Shown in pieces: positions 1 through 11,283 of a stretch of DNA of 64,000 bases. This stretch comes from Knoellia locipacati (lineage in GTDB: Bacteria > Actinomycetota > Actinomycetes > Actinomycetales > Dermatophilaceae). Position 1 is the stretch's first letter, and each line of letters begins with the position of its first letter. The stretch lies in the NCBI RefSeq assembly GCF_007992835.1, contig NZ_BKBA01000001.1, forward strand, positions 1-64,000, in the 5' to 3' direction. Position numbers and translations under genes: made by a program. The notes beneath the pieces are model-generated. The model was not told the DNA's origin, did no database searches, and saw nothing but the letters and a program-made list of their open reading frames with translations.

Positions 1-220
1 TCCTACGTTAGCAGCCTTTCGGCTGCCTCCCAAACCGGCTCTCACCGTCTTGGTCTTGCAGGGTCAGACCCTGGGACCGGCCTACTTCGCGCTGGGCCTC
101 AAGCCCTGCACCGTGGTGTCCGTTCCTCCCTTTCGGGCTGACATCGAGAACAGTAGAGGACATGTCGCCGAACTTCCAAATCGGCGCATTCGTGCAGGTC
201 AGAGGCCTGCGCAACGACAA
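1..220. other. Unassigned stretch with small hairpins
   Basis: No gene is convincing here. A short stem GCAGCC/GGCTGC lies at 11-26 and a 7-bp stem CAGGGTC/GACCCTG at 59-73. A weak 70-codon minus-strand frame (8-220) has no recognisable domain and no clear ribosome-binding site. The run of small stems could belong to a structured RNA or leader continuing to the left of the window, but I could not match it to a known RNA family. Confidence 0.3.
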
Positions 221-263
221 CGGCCCCGTTCCCCGCGACGACGAGTCGCGAAGAACGGGGCCG
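221..263 (-). terminator. leuS terminator hairpin
   Basis: An 11-bp perfect stem (CGGCCCCGTTC at 221-231, GAACGGGGCCG at 253-263) contains an inner stem CGCGAC/GTCGCG. It lies 18 bp past the leuS stop. There is no strong U-tract, as is common in high-GC actinobacteria. Confidence 0.75.
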
Positions 264-281
264 AAGACCCGCTCAGCAGCG

Positions 282-3197
<2,916 letters not shown>

Positions 3198-3241
3198 CTC
3201 ATCCTTGCCTCATCGGTGTCCTCAGACATGGGCTGCCCACG

Positions 3242-3267
3242 AAAAAACCCCTCGCGCAGGAGGGGTT
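3242..3267 (-). terminator. Rho-independent terminator after DUF4396 gene
   Basis: Read on the minus strand, an 8-bp stem AACCCCTC/GAGGGGTT with a 6-nt loop is followed by TTTTTT. It is one of the few classical U-tract terminators in the window and separates the DUF4396 gene from leuS. Confidence 0.8.
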
Positions 3268-3372
3268 GGCCGCGGTGACGTCCGGGTCGGACGGTCAGCG
3301 CGGCTGCGGAAGAAGCTGCAGCCCTGCCATGCGTGCAGGGTATCGCAGCACCGTCCCTCGTCTGCGGGTCGC

Positions 3373-3861
3373 TCAGTGGTGGTACTGGTGGACGACGGCG
3401 TGCCCCTTGCCCCGGCCGATGAGCCACCGGTTGACCGGCACCGTGACGACGAAGGCCACCGCGAGCGCGAAGGCCAGCGAGCCCCAGAACAGCCAGCTGC
3501 CCAGGCCGGCGTCCATGGCGCCGGGGACGACGAGGACGACGAGGTTGTCGATGACCTCCATGACGGTGATCGAGACCGTGTCGGCGGCGAAGGCGACACC
3601 GAGGGCGGTGGCGAGCGGCACTCCGGCGCGGAGCACCGGGGTGATCGTCACGCCGTAGCCGAAGACGAACGCGAGCACGACGGCCAGGACGATCGTCGTC
3701 AGGGTGGACAGGCCGAGCGCGGTGCCGATCGCCAGCCCCAGGACCTCGCCGATGGCGCACCCCGTGAGGCAGTGCAGCGTGGCGCTCGCTGCCTGGGACC
3801 AGCTGCCCGTCAAGGGCTGCTGGTGGGTGTGCTCGTGCGCATGTGGCGTAGGACTGCTCAT
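3373..3861 (-). CDS. DUF4396 integral membrane protein
   Basis: The 162-residue protein starts at MSSPTPHAHEHTHQQ. The upstream in-frame ATG at 3885 is rejected because it lies inside the operator-like palindrome. The His-rich N terminus (HAHEHTH) is followed by HCLTGCAIGEVLG and four hydrophobic segments, matching my recollection of the DUF4396 family, whose members often sit in copper or other metal loci. The C terminus is His-containing (HAVVHQYHH). The function is unknown. The His-rich end, a conserved Cys and the CsoR-like operator together suggest a role in metal handling, which is inference. It diverges from the methyltransferase-like gene at 3914. Confidence 0.75.
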   Translation of the reverse strand: MSSPTPHAHEHTHQQPLTGSWSQAASATLHCLTGCAIGEVLGLAIGTALGLSTLTTIVLAVVLAFVFGYGVTITPVLRAGVPLATALGVAFAADTVSITVMEVIDNLVVLVVPGAMDAGLGSWLFWGSLAFALAVAFVVTVPVNRWLIGRGKGHAVVHQYHH

Positions 3862-3874
3862 GACGCTCTCAACT

Positions 3875-3891
3875 ATACCCCCCATGGGTAT
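3875..3891. promoter_or_regulatory. CsoR-like metal-responsive operator
   Basis: The inverted repeat ATACCC-CCCAT-GGGTAT lies between the divergent starts at 3861 (minus) and 3914 (plus). C/G-rich runs flanked by AT steps (TACCC...GGGTA) resemble operators of CsoR/RcnR-family repressors. No csoR gene is visible in this window, so the regulator would act from elsewhere. Confidence 0.5.
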
Positions 3892-3913
3892 GTTCCCACT
3901 CTACGCTCGCAGC

Positions 3914-4402
3914 ATGTCGAGTCCGCGGGACGCCGAGCGGGGTGACGGCCGGGTCGTCGGGTTCCGGCTGTGGCCACCGGTCGCCGTCGGCGGCCCGCTG
4001 CTCGTCGGCCTGCTGCTGACGGGCGCGGTGGGTGACCCGGTCGACCTCGGTGGGTGGAGGGTCCCCGCGGGCTGGGCGCTCGTCGTCGCGTTCGTGGTCT
4101 GGAACGGGTGGGCGCTCGCGCTCTTCGGCCGGCACCGGACCGGTCTGCTGCCGGGGCAGCCGACGTCGACGATCCTCGCCGAGGGGCCGTTCGCGGTGTC
4201 CCGCAACCCGCTCTACGTCGGGCTGCTCGCGCTCCACCTCGGCGTCGCCTTGCTGGCCCCGTCGGCGTGGAGCCTGCTGCTGCTCCCGGTCGCCGCGGGC
4301 CTGCTGCACTGGGGCGCGATCGTGCCCGAGGAGCGCTTCCTCACCCGCGAGTTCGGGGACGAGTACACGTCGTATGCCGCGCGGGTGCGCCGCTGGCTCT
4401 GA
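3914..4402 (+). CDS. Isoprenylcysteine/phospholipid methyltransferase-family membrane protein
   Basis: The 162-residue protein has three to four transmembrane segments. It carries the PEMT/ICMT-family C-terminal signature: GPFAVSRNPLYVG, then a hydrophobic pair, then VPEERFLTREFGDEYTSYAARVRRWL. Family members methylate lipids or prenylated cysteine using SAM, but many bacterial ones have no known substrate. The ATG at 3914 follows the divergent operator-like region shared with the DUF4396 gene, so the two may be co-regulated. It converges with nfo, with 7 bp between the stops. The family call is firm and the substrate unknown. Confidence 0.75.
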   Translation: MSSPRDAERGDGRVVGFRLWPPVAVGGPLLVGLLLTGAVGDPVDLGGWRVPAGWALVVAFVVWNGWALALFGRHRTGLLPGQPTSTILAEGPFAVSRNPLYVGLLALHLGVALLAPSAWSLLLLPVAAGLLHWGAIVPEERFLTREFGDEYTSYAARVRRWL

Positions 4403-4409
4403 CCGGGCG

Positions 4410-5204
4410 TCAGAGCCGCTCGCGCAGCCAGGCGAAGTCGGCCTTGTGCTCGTCGGCGCCGCCGGGGGTCTCGCAGACCACCGGCGCACCGGCCGAGCGG
4501 ACGACCCCGGCGAGGAGGTCGGCGTCGATCTCGCCCGCGCCGAAGTTGGCGTGGCGGTCGGCGCCGGAGTCGAAGGCGTCGCGGCTGTCGTTGCAGTGGA
4601 CGAGGTCGATCCGGCCGGTGATCGCGAGGACGTCGTCGACGACGGTGTCGAGCGCGTTGCCGCCCGCGTGCGCGTGACAGGTGTCGAGGCAGAACCCGAC
4701 CTGGTCGGCCTGCGAGGCGGACCCGATGGCGTCCCACACCTTGGCGATGCGGTCGAGGTAGCGGGCCATGGCGTTGTCACCACCGGCGGTGTTCTCGAGG
4801 AGCAGCGGCAGCTTGAGGTCGGTCGCCTCGACGGCCTTGCGCCAGTTGTCGAAGCCGACCTCCGGGTCGTCCCCCTTGCCGACGTGACCACCGTGGACGA
4901 TGAGGCCCTTGGCCCCGATCGAGGCCGCCGCGTCGACGTGCTGCTGGAGCAGCTTGCGCGACGGGATCCGGATGCGGTTGTTGGTCGTCGCCACGTTGAT
5001 GACGTAGGGCGCATGGACGTAGAGGGCGACCCCGGCGGCCTCGGCGTCGGCACGAAGACCGTCGGCTCCCCCGGCATACCGAATCTCCGGGCCCTTGTAG
5101 CCCTGGGGGTCGCCGAGGAAGAACTGGACGAGCGTCGTCCCGCGGGCCGCGGCCTCCGCGAGGGGGTCGGTCTGGTCGACGTGGGCTCCGATGGTCAGCG
5201 ACAT
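4410..5204 (-). CDS. nfo: Endonuclease IV (AP endonuclease)
   Basis: TIM-barrel AP endonuclease that incises DNA at abasic sites in base excision repair, using a trinuclear zinc site. The protein has 264 residues, near the family's usual 260-285. Metal-ligand motifs are clear: KGLIVHGGHVG, LENTAGGDN, CLDTCHAHAGG and VHCNDSRDAFDSGADRH followed by GAGEI. The start MSLTIGAHV is the ATG at 5204; longer readings of this frame are antisense to the oxidase. It lies 10 bp downstream of the monooxygenase gene on the same strand and could be co-transcribed with it. A second base-excision enzyme, tag, lies about 6 kb away on the other strand. Confidence 0.95.
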   Translation of the reverse strand: MSLTIGAHVDQTDPLAEAAARGTTLVQFFLGDPQGYKGPEIRYAGGADGLRADAEAAGVALYVHAPYVINVATTNNRIRIPSRKLLQQHVDAAASIGAKGLIVHGGHVGKGDDPEVGFDNWRKAVEATDLKLPLLLENTAGGDNAMARYLDRIAKVWDAIGSASQADQVGFCLDTCHAHAGGNALDTVVDDVLAITGRIDLVHCNDSRDAFDSGADRHANFGAGEIDADLLAGVVRSAGAPVVCETPGGADEHKADFAWLRERL

Positions 5205-5214
5205 GCCGACCAGT

Positions 5215-6711
5215 CTAGGAAGCCCCACCGTCAGCCGGGGCGAGCGCCGGGGTCCGCACCGGGAGTGCCGCGAACGCCAGCGTGCCGTCGTCGACCCGCC
5301 GCGGCGACATGAGCCGGAGGTCGTGGAAGTAGTTCTGGCGGACGGTCCACGGCGCGCGGACACCCTGCTTGGGCAGGAGGTGGCGGGCGCGCTCGACATA
5401 GCCCGAGGACAGCTCGAAGGGCGGCGTCCCCTCCTCGAGGTCGGTGTCGAGGACAGGGGTGGCCGTCGCCGTCCCCGTGTCGCGGAGGTGCGCGAGCACC
5501 GCACAGACGAACCGCGACGTGAGGTCGGCACGCAGGGTCCACGAGTTGTTCGTGTAGCCCAGGCATACGGCGAGGTTGGGCACCCCGCCGAACATCGCGC
5601 CCTTGTAGAAGAAGCGGTCGCTGGGCGCGAAGGTCTCACCGTCGACGGCGAACCGGATGCCGCCCGCGACCTCGACCCGGAGCCCGGTCGCCGTGACGAC
5701 GGCGTCGGCCTCGAGCTCCTCACCGCCGGTGAGCCGGATCCCGGTCCGGGTGAAGGTGTCGACGGTGTCGGTGACGACCGAGACCTCACCCGAGCGCATC
5801 GCCGAGAAGAAGTCGCCGTCGGGGACGACGCACAGGCGCTGGTCCCAGGGGTCGTAGGTGGGGGTGAAGTGCTGCCGCACGGCGTCGGCGCCGACCAGAG
5901 CGGTGTTGAGCCGGGCGAGCCCCTTGCGGACCGTCCCGGGGAAGCGCTTCGACAGCTCGTAGAGCCCGACGTTCTGGACGACGTTCTTGGCGCGGATGAC
6001 CCGCAGCGCGGCCCGCTCCGGCAGCACCCGGCGCACACCGTCGCCGATCCGGTCGCGGCCGGGCAGCGGGAGGATGTAGGTGGGGCTGCGCTGGAGCATC
6101 GTCACGTGCTCGGCGCCCCGGTCCGCGAGCGCGGGAACGAGCGTCACGGCGGTCGCCCCCGAGCCGATGACGACGATGCGCTTGCCCTCGGGCTCGAACG
6201 CCTCGGGCCAGAACTGCGGGTGGATGATCGGCCCGTCGTAGTCCGCGCGCCCGGGGAAGTCGACGACGTGCCCGGTGTCGTAGGAGAAGTAGCCGGTGCA
6301 GAGGTAGAGGAAGGACGCGGTGTGCTCGACCAGGCCGTGCGCCGTCTCGGCCCTCACCGTCCAGCGGGCCGAGGCGGAGGACCACGAGGCCGAGACGACC
6401 CGCTGGTCGTGGTGGATGCGGTCCAGCACCCCGAACTCGCGGGCCGTGTCGCGGATGTAGGTGCGGATGTTCTCGCCGGAGGCCAGCACGTCTCGACCGG
6501 TCCACGGACGGAACGGGTAGGCGAACGTGGAGACGTCGGAGTCGGAGCGGATCCCGGGGTAGCGGAAGAGGTCCCACGTGCCCCCGCTGGCCTCCCGGGA
6601 CTCGAGGACGGCGAACGATCGGTCGGGGGCCAGCTGGGTCAGGCGGCACGCGGCGCCCACACCCGAGAGTCCCGCTCCGACGATGAGGACGTCGACGTCG
6701 AGGCTGGGCAT
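5215..6711 (-). CDS. FAD-dependent monooxygenase, EthA-like (Baeyer-Villiger type)
   Basis: The 498-residue flavoprotein begins with an FAD Rossmann motif (VLIVGAGLSGVGAA) and has GTWDLFRYPGIRSDSD, typical of EthA-like class B monooxygenases. A Baeyer-Villiger fingerprint-like segment ends in IHPQFWP and is followed by the NADPH-binding VVIGSGATAV. Members use NADPH and O2 to oxygenate ketones or sulfur/nitrogen centres; M. tuberculosis EthA activates ethionamide. The ATG at 6711 has AGGAG 4 nt upstream. No adjacent EthR-like TetR regulator is seen. The physiological substrate cannot be read from the sequence. Confidence 0.88.
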   Translation of the reverse strand: MPSLDVDVLIVGAGLSGVGAACRLTQLAPDRSFAVLESREASGGTWDLFRYPGIRSDSDVSTFAYPFRPWTGRDVLASGENIRTYIRDTAREFGVLDRIHHDQRVVSASWSSASARWTVRAETAHGLVEHTASFLYLCTGYFSYDTGHVVDFPGRADYDGPIIHPQFWPEAFEPEGKRIVVIGSGATAVTLVPALADRGAEHVTMLQRSPTYILPLPGRDRIGDGVRRVLPERAALRVIRAKNVVQNVGLYELSKRFPGTVRKGLARLNTALVGADAVRQHFTPTYDPWDQRLCVVPDGDFFSAMRSGEVSVVTDTVDTFTRTGIRLTGGEELEADAVVTATGLRVEVAGGIRFAVDGETFAPSDRFFYKGAMFGGVPNLAVCLGYTNNSWTLRADLTSRFVCAVLAHLRDTGTATATPVLDTDLEEGTPPFELSSGYVERARHLLPKQGVRAPWTVRQNYFHDLRLMSPRRVDDGTLAFAALPVRTPALAPADGGAS

Positions 6712-6778
6712 CGCGCTCCTCCCGGTCCGGCTCCTGGTCAGCCCACATGCAACCACGCGGGCCCGCCCTCCCTCGACC

Positions 6779-9487
6779 TCAGGCGGTGGTGTCCTCGCGG
6801 GTGAGTGCCGCGGCCCGACCGGCCTCGAGCCGGGCGATGGGGACCCGGAACGGGCTGCACGAGACGTAGTCGAGCCCGGCGTCGTGGAAGAAGTGGATCG
6901 ACTCGGGGTCTCCCCCGTGCTCGCCGCACACCCCCATGTGCAGACCCGGCTTGGTCGCCCGGCCACCGGAGACCGCCGTGGCGACGAGCGCACCGACCCC
7001 GTCGGCGTCGAGGGTCTCGAACGGGGAGATCGTCAGCACGCCGTTCTCGAGGTAGTCGGCGAAGAACGCGCCCTCGACGTCGTCGCGCGAGAAGCCCCAG
7101 GTCGTCTGGGTGAGGTCGTTGGTGCCGAACGAGAAGAAGTCGGCGGCCTCGGCGATGCGACGGGCGGTGAGCGCGGCCCGGGGCAGCTCGATCATGCAGC
7201 CGATGGGCAGGGCGAGCTCGAGCCCGGCCGCGGCACCCACCTCGGCGAGGATCGCCTCCGCCTCGTCGCGCACGAGCTGGAGCTCACGCACCGAGCCGAC
7301 CAGCGGGACCATGATCTCGGGCCGGGGGTCCCGGCCGGCCCGCCGCAGCTCCACGGTCGCCTCGGCGACGGCCCGGATCTGCAGGGCGAACAGCCCGGGG
7401 ATCTTGAGCCCGAGCCGGACACCGCGCAGCCCGAGCATCGGGTTCTGCTCGTGCATCCGCCGCACCGCGGCGAGCAGGGCCACGTCCCGAAGGTCCGCGC
7501 CGCCGTCGGCGTCGGCCAGCGCCACCGAGACGGCCAGCTCGGTGAGGTCCGGGAGGAACTCGTGCAGGGGTGGGTCGAGGAGGCGGATGGTCGTCGGCAG
7601 CCCGTCCATCGCGTCCAGCAGCTCGACGAAGTCATCGCGCTGCAGCGGCAGCAGTGCCTCGATCGCCGCACCGCGCTCGGCCTCCCCCTCCGCGAGCACG
7701 ACGCGCTCGATGCACTCGCGGCGCTCCCCGAGGAACTGGTGCTCGGTCCGGCACAGCCCGATGCCCTCCGCTCCCCTGGCGCGCGCACGCCGCGCATCCT
7801 CGGCGGTGTCGGCGTTGGCCCGCACCCCCATCCGCCGGGTGGCATCGGCGTGGGTCATGACACGGTCGACCGAGCGCAGCAGCTCGACCATGGCCTCGTC
7901 ACCGCACGCCGCCAGTCCTGCCTCGAGCCCGTCGGAGACGTAGCGCATGACCGGCGAGTCGATGACCGGCACGTCGCCGAGGAAGACCTCGCCGGTGCTG
8001 CCGTCGAGCGCGATGACGTCGCCCGGCCGGAGCACCCGACCGTCCACGCGGACCTCACGGGCGTCGAGGTCGACGTCGAGCGCCTCCGCGCCGACGACCG
8101 CGGTCGTCCCCATCCCGCGCGCCACGACCGCCGCGTGGGAGGTCTTGCCACCACGCGCGGTGAGCACGCCGGTGGCGACGATCATCCCCTGCAGGTCGTC
8201 GGGGTTGGTCTCGCGACGGACGAGCACGACGTCGGCCCCCGCACGGGTGCGCTCGAGGGCCTCGGCGTTGTCGAGCACGATCTCGCCGACGGCGGCACCG
8301 GGCGAGGCGGCCAGCCCGGTGGTCACGAGCTCCTTGGGGGCATCGGCGTCGAACTGCGGGAAGAGCAGCTGCGAGAGCTGGGCACCGGTGGTGCGCGAGA
8401 TCGCCTCGTCCATCGTGATGAGGTTCTCGTCGACGAGCTGGGTCGCGACCCGGAACGCCGCCGCGGCCGTGCGCTTGCCCACGCGCGTCTGGAGCATCCA
8501 CAGGGTGCCGCGCTCGATCGTGAACTCGATGTCGCAGAGGTCCCGGTAGTGCGTCTCGAGCCGGCGCATCGCCTGGAGCAGCGCGGCATACGACGTCGGG
8601 TCGATCGTCTCGAGCTGCGCGAGCGGGAGGGTGTTGCGGATGCCGGCCACGACGTCCTCGCCCTGGGCGTTGGCGAGGTAGTCGCCATAGATGCCCGCGT
8701 GCCCGGTCGAGGGGTCGCGGGTGAAGGCGACGCCCGTCCCGGACGTCTCGCCGAGGTTGCCGAACACCATCGTCATGACGTTCACCGCGGTGCCGAGGTC
8801 GTTGGAGATCCGCTCGCGGCGCCGGTAGAGCCGGGCCCGCTCGGTGTCCCACGACCCGAAGACCGCCGCGATCGCCATCTCGAGCTGCTCGCGGGGGTGC
8901 TGCGGGAACTCGCGCCCCGAGGCCTCGAGGACGATCTGCTTGAACGCCGTCACGACCTCGCGCAGGTCGTCGGCGGTGAGGTCGACGTCGCTCGTGGCGC
9001 CCACGGCGCGCTTGCGGGCCTCGAGCGCCCCCGCGAAGAGCTCGCCGTCGATGTCGAGGACGGTCTTGCCGAACATCTGGATGAGCCGGCGGTAGGAGTC
9101 CCACGCGAACCGCTCGTCCCCGGAGAACTCCGCGAGCCCCTTGACCGACGCGTCGTTGAGCCCGACGTTGAGCACCGTCTCCATCATCCCCGGCATCGAG
9201 AACTTCGCCCCCGAGCGCACCGACACGAGCAGCGGGTCGTGGAAGTCACCGAGGCGCCGCCCCAGCGTGTCCTCGATCTCGCGCAGCGCCATCGTCACCT
9301 CGACGCGCAGCTCGGGCGGGACCTGGCCGTCACGCATGAACGCACGGCACGCCTCGGTCGTGATGGTGAAGCCGGGCGGCACGGGCAACCCGATCCGCGC
9401 CATCTCGGCGAGGTTGGCGCCCTTGCCCCCGAGCAGGTCCTTCTGCCCCATGTCGCCCTCGCTGAACCGGTACACGTACTTCGCCAT
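6779..9487 (-). CDS. ppdK: Pyruvate, phosphate dikinase
   Basis: Interconverts pyruvate + ATP + Pi and PEP + AMP + PPi in the cytoplasm, at the glycolysis/gluconeogenesis branch. The protein has 902 residues, close to the usual 870-900. The N-terminal nucleotide-binding domain carries GGKGANLAEM. The central swivelling domain has the phosphohistidine motif GGKTSHAAVVARGMG near residue 450. The C-terminal PEP-binding barrel includes GIGLCRTEHQF, IGCMIELPRAA, SFGTNDLTQ and GVCGEHGGDPES. The start has GGAG upstream. No PPDK regulatory protein (DUF299) gene is adjacent. Confidence 0.97.
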   Translation of the reverse strand: MAKYVYRFSEGDMGQKDLLGGKGANLAEMARIGLPVPPGFTITTEACRAFMRDGQVPPELRVEVTMALREIEDTLGRRLGDFHDPLLVSVRSGAKFSMPGMMETVLNVGLNDASVKGLAEFSGDERFAWDSYRRLIQMFGKTVLDIDGELFAGALEARKRAVGATSDVDLTADDLREVVTAFKQIVLEASGREFPQHPREQLEMAIAAVFGSWDTERARLYRRRERISNDLGTAVNVMTMVFGNLGETSGTGVAFTRDPSTGHAGIYGDYLANAQGEDVVAGIRNTLPLAQLETIDPTSYAALLQAMRRLETHYRDLCDIEFTIERGTLWMLQTRVGKRTAAAAFRVATQLVDENLITMDEAISRTTGAQLSQLLFPQFDADAPKELVTTGLAASPGAAVGEIVLDNAEALERTRAGADVVLVRRETNPDDLQGMIVATGVLTARGGKTSHAAVVARGMGTTAVVGAEALDVDLDAREVRVDGRVLRPGDVIALDGSTGEVFLGDVPVIDSPVMRYVSDGLEAGLAACGDEAMVELLRSVDRVMTHADATRRMGVRANADTAEDARRARARGAEGIGLCRTEHQFLGERRECIERVVLAEGEAERGAAIEALLPLQRDDFVELLDAMDGLPTTIRLLDPPLHEFLPDLTELAVSVALADADGGADLRDVALLAAVRRMHEQNPMLGLRGVRLGLKIPGLFALQIRAVAEATVELRRAGRDPRPEIMVPLVGSVRELQLVRDEAEAILAEVGAAAGLELALPIGCMIELPRAALTARRIAEAADFFSFGTNDLTQTTWGFSRDDVEGAFFADYLENGVLTISPFETLDADGVGALVATAVSGGRATKPGLHMGVCGEHGGDPESIHFFHDAGLDYVSCSPFRVPIARLEAGRAAALTREDTTA

Positions 9488-9659
9488 CGCGTCTCCTCAC
9501 TCGGGTCCTGCCACCACGCTAGGAAGCCGAGCGCCGGCCCCATGAGGACCAAGGGCCCGCCTTCGCCTGCGGACCGAGCCGCTCCCCGGACTCCTGTGGG
9601 CCGCCCCCATCCGTGCGTGCGAGCATGAGGCCCCCTCCACCGACCCCCGGGACCCCTGC

Positions 9660-10796
9660 GTGCTGCCCTTCCTCCTCATCGCCCTGACCCTCGTCGGGCT
9701 CCTCACCTTCTGGCTGCACCGGCGGCTCGTCGTCGCGCCGGGGTGGCAGACGCGGTGGAGGTATGCCGTGACGCTCGTCCTCGTGTCCCTCACGGCTCTC
9801 GCCGTGGTCACGGCCGCGGGCGGCCTGCGCTGGGGCACCGCCGACGACACCAGGCCGGTCGCGGCGGTGGCCCTGTCGTGGCTCGTCGTCGCGCTCTACC
9901 TCTCGCTCGCGCTCGCGGCGACGCAGCTCGGCGCCCTCGCCCTCTGGCTCGTCACCGCGCGCGAGCGCCGGGCCCCGCTGCTGCGCCGGTTCAACCGGGT
10001 CACCGCCCCCCTGGCCGCGGTCGCGGCCCTGGGCGCGACGGCATACGGGGCGGTCGAGGCGAGCGACCCCACGATCACGCGCACGTCGCACACCTCGGCG
10101 CAGCTGCCGCAGGCCTTCGACGGGACGACGGTCGCGCTCGTGACCGACCTGCACGCCGGTGTGGTCCACGGCTCGGACTTCGCGCGCACGGTCGTCGACC
10201 GCGTCAACGCCGCGAAGCCCGACCTCGTCGTGCTCTCCGGCGACGTCGTCGACGCGCCGTTCGAGCGGCACCGCGCCGAGATCACCCCGCTCGCTGACCT
10301 CGAGGCGCCGCTCGGAGTGTTCGCGGTGACCGGAAACCACGAGATGTACACCGGCTCGACCGCCGACTGGGTCGCCGAGTGGAAGCGCCTCGGGATCACC
10401 GTCCTGTCCAACTCCTCCGAGGTCCTGAGCAGGGGCGCGGAGACGATCCGGGTCGCCGGCGTGCACGACCGCGAGGGGACGGGCGACTTCGCCCCCGACC
10501 CCGGCCGGGCACTCGAGGGCACCGCCGACGCGTTCACCCTGTATGTCGCGCACCAGCCGGTCATGGCCGAGGTGTCGAGCGGTCGCGGGGTCGACCTGCA
10601 GCTCTCCGGTCACACGCACGGTGGACAGGTCTGGCCGTTCAACCTGCTCGTGCCGCTCCAGCAGCCCATGGTGGAGGGCTTCGCCGTCGTCGACGGCGTC
10701 CCGGTCATCACGAGCCGGGGCGCGGGGACGTGGGGGCCTCCCGTGCGCATCGCGGCCACACCCGAGATCCCCCTCATCACGCTGAAGAGAGGCTGA
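9660..10796 (+). CDS. Membrane-anchored metallophosphoesterase (YkuE/YaeI-like)
   Basis: The 378-residue protein has about four N-terminal transmembrane helices (residues 1-130) followed by a calcineurin-type phosphoesterase domain. Dimetal ligand motifs are in order: TDLHAG, LSGDVVD, GNHEM, HQP and GHTHGGQ. Related proteins hydrolyse phosphoesters at the membrane, such as lipid-linked substrates. The substrate here is unknown. The reading begins at GTG 9660 with no strong Shine-Dalgarno, so the exact start is uncertain. It is followed after 1 bp by a small membrane protein and then tag, forming a plus-strand operon. Confidence 0.88.
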   Translation: MLPFLLIALTLVGLLTFWLHRRLVVAPGWQTRWRYAVTLVLVSLTALAVVTAAGGLRWGTADDTRPVAAVALSWLVVALYLSLALAATQLGALALWLVTARERRAPLLRRFNRVTAPLAAVAALGATAYGAVEASDPTITRTSHTSAQLPQAFDGTTVALVTDLHAGVVHGSDFARTVVDRVNAAKPDLVVLSGDVVDAPFERHRAEITPLADLEAPLGVFAVTGNHEMYTGSTADWVAEWKRLGITVLSNSSEVLSRGAETIRVAGVHDREGTGDFAPDPGRALEGTADAFTLYVAHQPVMAEVSSGRGVDLQLSGHTHGGQVWPFNLLVPLQQPMVEGFAVVDGVPVITSRGAGTWGPPVRIAATPEIPLITLKRG

Positions 10797-10797
10797 C

Positions 10798-11283
10798 ATG
10801 ACCGACCCCACGGCCCTCAGTGGGCCGCTCTACCGCTCCGTCGTCCGACCGAGCACCCCGCTCGTCGTCGTCGGCGCAGTCGTCGCGGCGGTCGGCGTGC
10901 TCGTGGGGCTGCTCGTCGCGTCGATGGGCGGCTGGTCCCTCGCGCTGGGAGCGCTCGCCCTCGTGGCGCTCGTCGGCCTGGGGTGGCTCATCGCCCGGGG
11001 CCCGGTGACGGTGACCGTGACGCGCGACGAGGTGCGGGTGGGCTACCCGCTGGCCTCACGCACGATCCGGATCGGCGACGTCACCGACGTCGGCGCGGGT
11101 GACCACGTGGGCGGTGTCGGCTACGGCTGGGGCCTGCGCTGGGAGGGCCGTGGCAAGTGGGCCTACCGCGTCGGCGGGCCCATGGCCACGCTCGTGCACC
11201 GCGGTGGCCGGCTCGGCCTGTCGGTGGCCGACCCGCACGAGTTCGTCGAGGCGGTCGTCGACGCGCGCCAGGACATCGCGTGA
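10798..11283 (+). CDS. Small two-helix membrane protein with PH-like tail
   Basis: The 161-residue protein has two adjacent transmembrane helices at about residues 22-66, followed by a soluble beta-rich tail (TVTVTRDEVRVGYPLASRTI..., VRRGGRLGLSVADPHEFV-like). This resembles the bacterial PH-like / DUF3093-type layout, but I cannot assign a named family with certainty. It lies 1 bp after the metallophosphoesterase stop, and its own stop overlaps the tag start in GTGA. It is therefore translationally linked to both. Function unknown. Confidence 0.7.
   Translation: MTDPTALSGPLYRSVVRPSTPLVVVGAVVAAVGVLVGLLVASMGGWSLALGALALVALVGLGWLIARGPVTVTVTRDEVRVGYPLASRTIRIGDVTDVGAGDHVGGVGYGWGLRWEGRGKWAYRVGGPMATLVHRGGRLGLSVADPHEFVEAVVDARQDIA

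Noticed and set aside
5215-6993. Longer start for the monooxygenase at 6993
   Set aside because: The extra N terminus is antisense to the ppdK 3' end; AGGAG stands directly before the ATG at 6711 and the Rossmann motif begins just after it.
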